Shown here one piece after another: positions 7,352-11,396 of a stretch of DNA of 11,396 nt. Under the pieces are notes generated by a model that saw only the letters and a list, made by a program, of their open reading frames with translations, made no database searches and was not told where the DNA came from. The stretch is from Acidaminococcaceae bacterium (GTDB lineage Bacteria; Bacillota; Negativicutes; Acidaminococcales; Acidaminococcaceae). The position numbers were made by a program, and so were the translations under genes. Location: the NCBI GenBank assembly GCA_024405585.1, contig JAKSOM010000022.1:1-11396 (forward strand), written 5' to 3'. How positions within the stretch are numbered: position 1 is the first letter of the stretch; every line of letters begins with the position of its first letter.

Positions 7352-7371
7352 TGTAAAGTAACACAAAGTAG

Positions 7372-7400
7372 TTGTTTAATTCAATAAAGTTTGCTATAAT
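7372..7400 (+). promoter_or_regulatory. Predicted sigma70-type promoter of the DASS-TAXI operon
   Basis: TTGTTT (7372-7377), a 17-bp spacer and a perfect TATAAT (7395-7400). Transcription would start near 7407, about 48 bases ahead of the ATG at 7455. The -10 box overlaps the left arm of the terminator at 7397-7435, so transcripts from this promoter would lack most of that arm. Confidence 0.65.
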
Positions 7401-7435
7401 AGGGGCATAGGAATTATGTCCCTATTAGTTTTTTT
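7397..7435 (+). terminator. Intrinsic terminator of the glyQS operon, overlapping the next promoter
   Basis: A 13-bp stem (7397-7409 with 7415-7427, one G-U pair, otherwise fully paired) closes a 5-base loop (GGAAT) and is followed by G and seven T residues (7429-7435). It would stop transcripts coming from glyS. Its left arm shares TAAT with the -10 box of the downstream promoter. Confidence 0.8.
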
Positions 7436-7442
7436 GAAAGTT

Positions 7443-7448
7443 GAGGTG
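7443..7448 (+). promoter_or_regulatory. Ribosome binding site that fixes the DASS start at 7455
   Basis: GAGGTG lies 6 bases before the ATG at 7455. The in-frame ATG at 7416 lies inside the terminator stem, has no ribosome site, and would add 13 residues with no counterpart expected in the family. Confidence 0.7.
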
Positions 7449-7454
7449 TTGAAC

Positions 7455-8858
7455 ATGTCCAAGAAATTCCAACAACTGCTGCTCATCTTTGTGATTGGCG
7501 CAGTAATTTGGTTCATTCCTGCACCCGCAGGAGTTAAGCCCGCAGCATGGCATCTGTTTGCTATCTTCGTGGCAACCATCGTTGGTTTCATCATGCATCC
7601 GCTGCCCATCGGCGCCATTGCCCTGATTGCAGCTGCCTTGTCCGGCTTCTTGAAGGTTTTGAAACCCGCTGAGGCCCTGAAAGGTTACGGTGATGCAACC
7701 ATCTGGCTGATTGTATCAGCTTATCTCTTTGCCTTAGGCTTCGTTAAGACGGGTTTGGGCAAGCGTATCGCCTATAACATTATGGCGGCTATCGGCGACA
7801 GCTCTTTGAAGTTGGGTTATGCAATGGCCCTTTCCGATTTGGTTGTTTCCCCTGCCACCCCGTCCAATACTGCCCGTGCCGGCGGTATCCTGTTCCCCAT
7901 TGTTAAGTCCTTGGCAGTGGCATTCAAATCCGAGCCCGGTGACACGGCCCGTAAGATTGGTTCTTATCTGATGAAGAGCACTTTCCAAGTGAACTGCATC
8001 ACCAGCTCCATGTTTATTACCGCAGTTGCCCCCAACGCTTTGGCAGTATCCCTGGCAGCAAAGGCAACCGGCGTGGAAATCAGCTGGGCACAATGGGCTG
8101 TGGCCTGCATCGTTCCCGGTTTGATTTGCGTAATGATGGCTCCTTACATTGTTTACAAACTCTATCCGCCTGAGATCAAACATACTCCTGAGGCCAAGGA
8201 AATTGCCAACAAGGAATTGAAGGCAATGGGCCCCATGAACAAGGGCGAGAAGATTGTCCTCTTCGTATTCATTATGGCCTTGTTCCTCTGGGCAACCGCT
8301 AAATTCACTGGCTTGAACGCTACCATGATTGCTATGGTTGGCGTAGGCATCATGTTGGTCGGCGGTGCCATCGAGTGGGAAGACGTTATCACCCAAAAGG
8401 GTGCATGGGATACCCTGGTATGGATGGGTACCCTGATGGCACTGGCTTCCGGCCTGAACAAATTGGGCCTGATTAAGTGGTTCGCCAACATGGTTGCAGG
8501 CGCACTCTCCGGCTACAGCTGGATGGCGGCATTGGGCATCCTCATCGTTATTTACATGTGGTCCCACTATGCTTTTGCATCCCTTTCCGCACACGTGGCA
8601 GCAATGTTCCAGGCCTTCGTAGCTGTGGCAGTTGGTGCCGGCGCACCTCCTTTCCTGGCTATTATGAGCTTGGCTTGCCTCACCGGTCTGCAGGGCGGTA
8701 TCACCCACTATGCAACCGGCCCGGCTCCCATTTACTTCGGTGCCGGCTATGTTAGCCAAAACGATTGGTGGAAGATTGGCTTTATCCTTTCCGTTATCAA
8801 CGTTGCCGTATTTATTTTTGTCGGCGGCGCATGGTGGAAGGTTCTCGGTTATTGGTAA
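7455..8858 (+). CDS. DASS/SLC13-family anion carrier (CitT/TtdT-like di-/tricarboxylate transporter)
   Basis: A 467-residue polytopic inner-membrane protein of the divalent anion:sodium symporter superfamily. It most resembles the CitT/TtdT/2-oxoglutarate-malate translocator branch, whose members exchange or co-transport dicarboxylates, citrate or tartrate. The two substrate/cation signature regions are present: SPATPSNTARAGG (132-144) with the SNT motif, and THYATGPAPIYFGAGYV (417-433). About a dozen hydrophobic segments are evident, with a cytoplasm-like hydrophilic stretch around 238-265. Length is typical. The start is set by GAGGTG at 7443-7448. It is the first gene of the operon, and the TAXI binding-protein gene follows after 17 bases. 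DASS carriers are complete without a binding protein, so the pairing is unusual. Family is firm; the exact substrate and whether it is an exchanger or a sodium symporter are not readable. Valine and alanine codons favour GTT/GTA and GCA more than in the upstream operon, consistent with strong expression or a different history. Confidence 0.93.
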   Translation: MSKKFQQLLLIFVIGAVIWFIPAPAGVKPAAWHLFAIFVATIVGFIMHPLPIGAIALIAAALSGFLKVLKPAEALKGYGDATIWLIVSAYLFALGFVKTGLGKRIAYNIMAAIGDSSLKLGYAMALSDLVVSPATPSNTARAGGILFPIVKSLAVAFKSEPGDTARKIGSYLMKSTFQVNCITSSMFITAVAPNALAVSLAAKATGVEISWAQWAVACIVPGLICVMMAPYIVYKLYPPEIKHTPEAKEIANKELKAMGPMNKGEKIVLFVFIMALFLWATAKFTGLNATMIAMVGVGIMLVGGAIEWEDVITQKGAWDTLVWMGTLMALASGLNKLGLIKWFANMVAGALSGYSWMAALGILIVIYMWSHYAFASLSAHVAAMFQAFVAVAVGAGAPPFLAIMSLACLTGLQGGITHYATGPAPIYFGAGYVSQNDWWKIGFILSVINVAVFIFVGGAWWKVLGYW

Positions 8859-8865
8859 GATAATT

Positions 8866-8870
8866 GGAGG
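8866..8870 (+). promoter_or_regulatory. Ribosome binding site that fixes the TAXI receptor start at 8876
   Basis: GGAGG sits 5 bases before ATG 8876. A longer reading from a TTG at 8864 would start on the ribosome site itself and spoil the signal peptide, so it was not used. Confidence 0.8.
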
Positions 8871-8875
8871 TCATT

Positions 8876-9814
8876 ATGAAATCTAAAGCTTTGTTGGCTG
8901 CTCTCTGCGTTGCCGGTACCATTTTTACCGGTTTGACTGCAGAAGCGGCAACCAAATTTGTGAATATCGGTACTGGCGGTACTGCCGGCACTTACTATCC
9001 CTTGGGCGGTGCAATGGCTGACATTCTCAATAAGAATGTTCCCGAATGCAACGCTTCCGCCCAATCCACCGGTGCATCTGTAGCCAATGTTAACCTTTTG
9101 GTTCAGGGCAAAGTGGATGTGGCCTTCATTCAAAATGATATTGCCTACTATGCGGCTAACGGCAAGGAAATGTTCGCAGGCAAGAAGGTTGACGGGCTCC
9201 GTGGTATTTGCACCATTTATCCTGAAGTTGTTCAGGTGTTTACTGTAAAGGGTACCGGCATCAAAACCGTTGCTGATTTTAAAGGTAAGGCCATTGCGGT
9301 TGGTGCTGCAGGCAGCGGTACGGAAGCCAATGCCCGTCAGATTATGGCGGCTCACGGCGTAAGTTATAAGGATTGCAAAGTACGTTATCTCTCCTTCGCC
9401 GAAGCATCCAGTGCTTTGAAGGACGGTAATATTGATGCGGCCTTTATTACTGCCGGTTATCCCACGGCAGCTGTCCAGGACTTGGCTACCACCAAGGAAA
9501 TTGAAATGATTCCTGTGGCAGATAATGTGGCAGAAAAACTGATGAAGGAATATCCCTTCTATACCAAGGTTATCATTCCTGCGGGTACTTACAACAAACA
9601 AACCGTGGCGATTCCCGCCATGAGTGTAAAGTGCATGTTGGCTACTACTGATAAGGTGGATGACAATCTGGTTTATGAAATGACCAAAGCGTTGTACAGC
9701 AATATTGACAGAATGAAAGCGGCTCACAGTGCGGCTAATGCTATCAGCTTGGCCAGCGCTAAGGAAGGCATGTCCATTCCTATGGCGGCCGGTGCAGCAA
9801 AATTCTTGAAATAA
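8876..9814 (+). CDS. TAXI-family TRAP transporter substrate-binding protein
   Basis: A 312-residue secreted receptor of the TAXI class, which captures a carboxylate ligand outside the inner membrane and delivers it to a TRAP permease. Residues 1-25 are a signal peptide (MKSK, a hydrophobic core, then TAEAA-TKF). The mature N-terminus has the defining IGTGGTAGTYYPLGGAMADILN (31-52), followed by QSTGASVANVNLLVQGKVDVAFIQNDIAYYA (63-93), the FKGKAIAVGAAGSGTEANARQIM hinge region (135-157) and GNIDAAFITAGYPTAAV (184-200). The C-terminus is short: family members usually end in an IPLHPGA-like stretch plus a tail, whereas here IPMAAGAAKFLK (301-312) is the end. It is co-transcribed with the DASS gene upstream and separated from the DUF1850 and permease genes by a terminator. 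Ligands known for the family are mostly dicarboxylates, 2-oxoglutarate or glutamate; the ligand here is not determined. Confidence 0.95.
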   Translation: MKSKALLAALCVAGTIFTGLTAEAATKFVNIGTGGTAGTYYPLGGAMADILNKNVPECNASAQSTGASVANVNLLVQGKVDVAFIQNDIAYYAANGKEMFAGKKVDGLRGICTIYPEVVQVFTVKGTGIKTVADFKGKAIAVGAAGSGTEANARQIMAAHGVSYKDCKVRYLSFAEASSALKDGNIDAAFITAGYPTAAVQDLATTKEIEMIPVADNVAEKLMKEYPFYTKVIIPAGTYNKQTVAIPAMSVKCMLATTDKVDDNLVYEMTKALYSNIDRMKAAHSAANAISLASAKEGMSIPMAAGAAKFLK

Positions 9815-9821
9815 CAGGATA

Positions 9822-10364
9822 ATGCTCAAAAAGTGGAGGGGGACGGCGCAAGCCGTCCCCTTTTTTAATTTCCAAAAATCATATTTGTTCGTTCTTGCTG
9901 CCGGTGTGGTGTCGGTTGCCTTTTGGCTCAGTGCTTTGGTGTTGGTTGTGACAGACAATCGGAGGGAGAAAATATTTTACTACAGCTGCGGAGTTGGGGA
10001 TTGTTTTCAGTTGTGTCTGATTCATTCCGTAGAAAAATCCCCATGGGAGGACAATTTCCTTGTCCGTGGGGCAGGGAATCTGCTTTTGACAACTTCTAAA
10101 TTTGAATCCCTGGGGTGGGGCTATCCCTACTCTGAGGCGGATGGCAAGTTTAGTATTGATAAAGATAATAAATTTATAATGACACTGAACAGAAAATTTG
10201 CTAAAATAAACACGTGTGTTGCTATTCAGGCCATGCCCAAAGTTATTTATAACAACATTCAACTTGATTTGTGCCGGGAGTTTGGGGATGGGGCCTTGGT
10301 AGAAATTGCCGTTATGCCCAGGTATCAACTCTATAGTGATATAATCTTTAATAATGGGAGGTGA
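9822..10364 (+). CDS. DUF1850 membrane-anchored protein of the TAXI-TRAP system; start uncertain
   Basis: Up to 180 residues with one hydrophobic segment (about 21-43) followed by an extracytoplasmic domain. HSVEKSPWEDNFLV (68-81) and LLLTTSKFESLGWGYPY (87-103) match the DUF1850 pattern of an HSVEK-type motif followed by a GxG turn. This family is typically encoded beside TAXI receptors and fused TRAP permeases; its biochemical role is not established. The gene lies between the two here and its stop overlaps the ribosome site of the permease. The start is doubtful. ATG 9822 has only AGGA 2 bases upstream, and residues 6-15 from it (RGTAQAVPFF) are simply the terminator hairpin translated. A TTG at 9885 would begin just before the membrane segment but also lacks a good ribosome site. 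No other methionine occurs before residue 120. Confidence 0.8.
   Translation: MLKKWRGTAQAVPFFNFQKSYLFVLAAGVVSVAFWLSALVLVVTDNRREKIFYYSCGVGDCFQLCLIHSVEKSPWEDNFLVRGAGNLLLTTSKFESLGWGYPYSEADGKFSIDKDNKFIMTLNRKFAKINTCVAIQAMPKVIYNNIQLDLCREFGDGALVEIAVMPRYQLYSDIIFNNGR
9839..9866 (+). terminator. Intrinsic terminator between the TAXI receptor and the permease genes
   Basis: A perfect 9-bp GC-rich stem (9839-9847 with 9852-9860) with a GCAA tetraloop of the stable GNRA type, followed by six T residues (9861-9866). It lies 24 bases after the receptor stop and ahead of the permease. Partial termination here would yield more receptor than permease, as is common in binding-protein-dependent systems. It lies within the longest reading of the DUF1850 gene. 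Confidence 0.85.
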
Positions 10365-10370
10365 GTTTCC

Positions 10371-11396
10371 ATGAGTGAAACCAAGCACCAGGAATTATCT
10401 GCTGAAGAAGTGATGCAGAAATTTGATAAGGAGAGTAATACCCGTCAGACATCCAAATTTTGGGAACGTCTGATTAGTGGGGTCTGTATCCTTTTTGCAG
10501 TATTCCAACTTTATACCTCCGCCTTTGGCATTTTGGACGCCCATCTGCAAAGGGCGGTGCATTTGGCCTTTGGCGTGTTTTTGATTTTCCTGCTATATCC
10601 AGGCAGGAAGGCCTGGAAGGGGCAGATGCATTTGTTGGATGTGGCCTTTGCCTTGGTAGGGGCCGCCTGTGCCTTGTATATTGTGGTCTTTTACGAAGAT
10701 TTGGTACTAAGGGCGGGAATGAATACCACCACTGATTTCGTGGTGGGTCTGATCGGCACGGTGCTGGTGCTGGAGGCGGCCCGCCGGGTGGTGGGCTGGC
10801 CCATGATTATTGTTGCCCTGTTCTTCCTGGCTTATGCTTTTATGGGTCCCTATGTTCCATGCATATTGGCCCACAGGGGAGTGGATATGCAGGAAATGTT
10901 TGACCACCTTTTCTTCACCACGGAGGGCATCTTCGGTGTGCCCATGGGCGTGTCTTCCACATTCATCTACCTCTTCATTCTCTTTGGTGCCTATTTGGAA
11001 TCCACCGGTTTGGGCAAATTCTTTATTGATATAGCCAATGCTATTGCGGGCTGGGCCGCAGGCGGTCCTGCCAAAGTGGCGGTTTTGAGCAGCGGCCTGA
11101 TGGGAACCGTCAGCGGCAGCAGCGTGGGTAATGTGGCGGGCACAGGTGCCTTTACCATTCCCATGATGAAAAAATTGGGTTACAAGCCCTCCTTCGCCGG
11201 GGCGGTGGAGGCCTCCGCTTCCACCGGTGGTCAGTTGATGCCTCCGGTCATGGGTGCTGCGGCTTTCCTGATGGCGGAATTCGTAGGCATTCCCTACTTT
11301 GATGTGGTGAAGGCGGCGGTAATTCCTGCCCTGCTTTACTACGTGGGGGTTTGGATTGGTGTGCACTATGAGGCAAAAAAATATGGTCTCAAGGGC
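10371..11396 (+). CDS. TRAP transporter fused permease (DctQ-DctM type), 5' part
   Basis: The first 342 codons of a fused TRAP permease that continues beyond the window, so no stop is seen. After a ~35-residue charged cytoplasmic start (MSETKHQELSAEEVMQKF) comes a small four-helix DctQ-like region (about 36-165). The DctM transport domain follows, with its signature blocks VSSTFIYLFILFGAYLESTG, SGLMGTVSGSSVGNVAGTG, FTIPMMKKLGY and EASASTGGQLMPPVMGAAAF. These blocks are characteristic of the fused permeases that pair with TAXI receptors and move the ligand across the inner membrane using an ion gradient. GGAGG at 10357-10361 lies 9 bases before the ATG and overlaps the end of the DUF1850 gene. 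The protein would use the receptor encoded at 8876-9814; family members are usually over 600 residues, so roughly half or more of the gene is missing. Confidence 0.95.
   Translation, partial: MSETKHQELSAEEVMQKFDKESNTRQTSKFWERLISGVCILFAVFQLYTSAFGILDAHLQRAVHLAFGVFLIFLLYPGRKAWKGQMHLLDVAFALVGAACALYIVVFYEDLVLRAGMNTTTDFVVGLIGTVLVLEAARRVVGWPMIIVALFFLAYAFMGPYVPCILAHRGVDMQEMFDHLFFTTEGIFGVPMGVSSTFIYLFILFGAYLESTGLGKFFIDIANAIAGWAAGGPAKVAVLSSGLMGTVSGSSVGNVAGTGAFTIPMMKKLGYKPSFAGAVEASASTGGQLMPPVMGAAAFLMAEFVGIPYFDVVKAAVIPALLYYVGVWIGVHYEAKKYGLKG

Noticed and set aside
7416..7454. Thirteen extra N-terminal codons for the DASS carrier
   Set aside because: The ATG at 7416 lies within the terminator stem with no ribosome site; ATG 7455 has GAGGTG at proper spacing.
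1..11396. CRISPR arrays, transposons, phage genes, toxin-antitoxin or defence genes, tRNA or rRNA genes
   Set aside because: None seen on either strand: no regularly spaced repeats, no transposase or integrase motifs, and nearly all sequence is accounted for by conserved genes.

Overview
The window reads as ordinary chromosome of an anaerobic Firmicutes-type bacterium, most likely a diderm member of the Negativicutes (Acidaminococcaceae/Veillonellaceae-like). That placement is inference from three things: the ybeY-era-recO-glyQ-glyS order typical of Firmicutes, the strong GGAGG ribosome sites, and TRAP/TAXI and DASS organic-acid transport together with a secreted cyclophilin. No 16S rRNA or other decisive marker is present. 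Coding density is high and every complete gene is intact.

Layout: (1) 3-1511, minus strand: a full-length fused UxaA/GarD-family sugar-acid dehydratase. (2) 1512-1840: a divergent intergenic region with a promoter and operator-like palindromes for the dehydratase, a GC-rich hairpin-forming island, and a sigma70-type promoter facing right. (3) 1841-7317, plus strand: a tightly packed housekeeping operon of secreted cyclophilin, ybeY (rRNA maturation), era (30S assembly GTPase), recO (recombination mediator, here without its zinc finger), and glyQ plus glyS (both subunits of tetrameric glycyl-tRNA synthetase). Genes overlap by 1-17 bases or are separated by 1-17 bases. (4) 7318-7454: a compact junction with two GTATAC palindromes, a promoter, and a strong intrinsic terminator whose left arm overlaps the promoter's -10 box. 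(5) 7455-11396, plus strand: an organic-acid uptake operon of a DASS/SLC13 carrier, a TAXI-type TRAP substrate-binding protein, an intrinsic terminator, a DUF1850 membrane protein, and the first 342 codons of a fused TRAP permease that runs off the window.

How the parts fit: the housekeeping operon serves translation, ribosome assembly and DNA repair. The flanking dehydratase and transporter genes look like acquisition and breakdown of a carboxylate or sugar acid. TGTATAC occurs three times in the window by eye, once upstream of the dehydratase and twice upstream of the transporter operon. This suggests that one regulator, possibly of the GntR type, controls both sides. No CRISPR, phage, insertion sequence, toxin or defence system is visible. 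The interest lies in regulatory architecture rather than in a new gene system.
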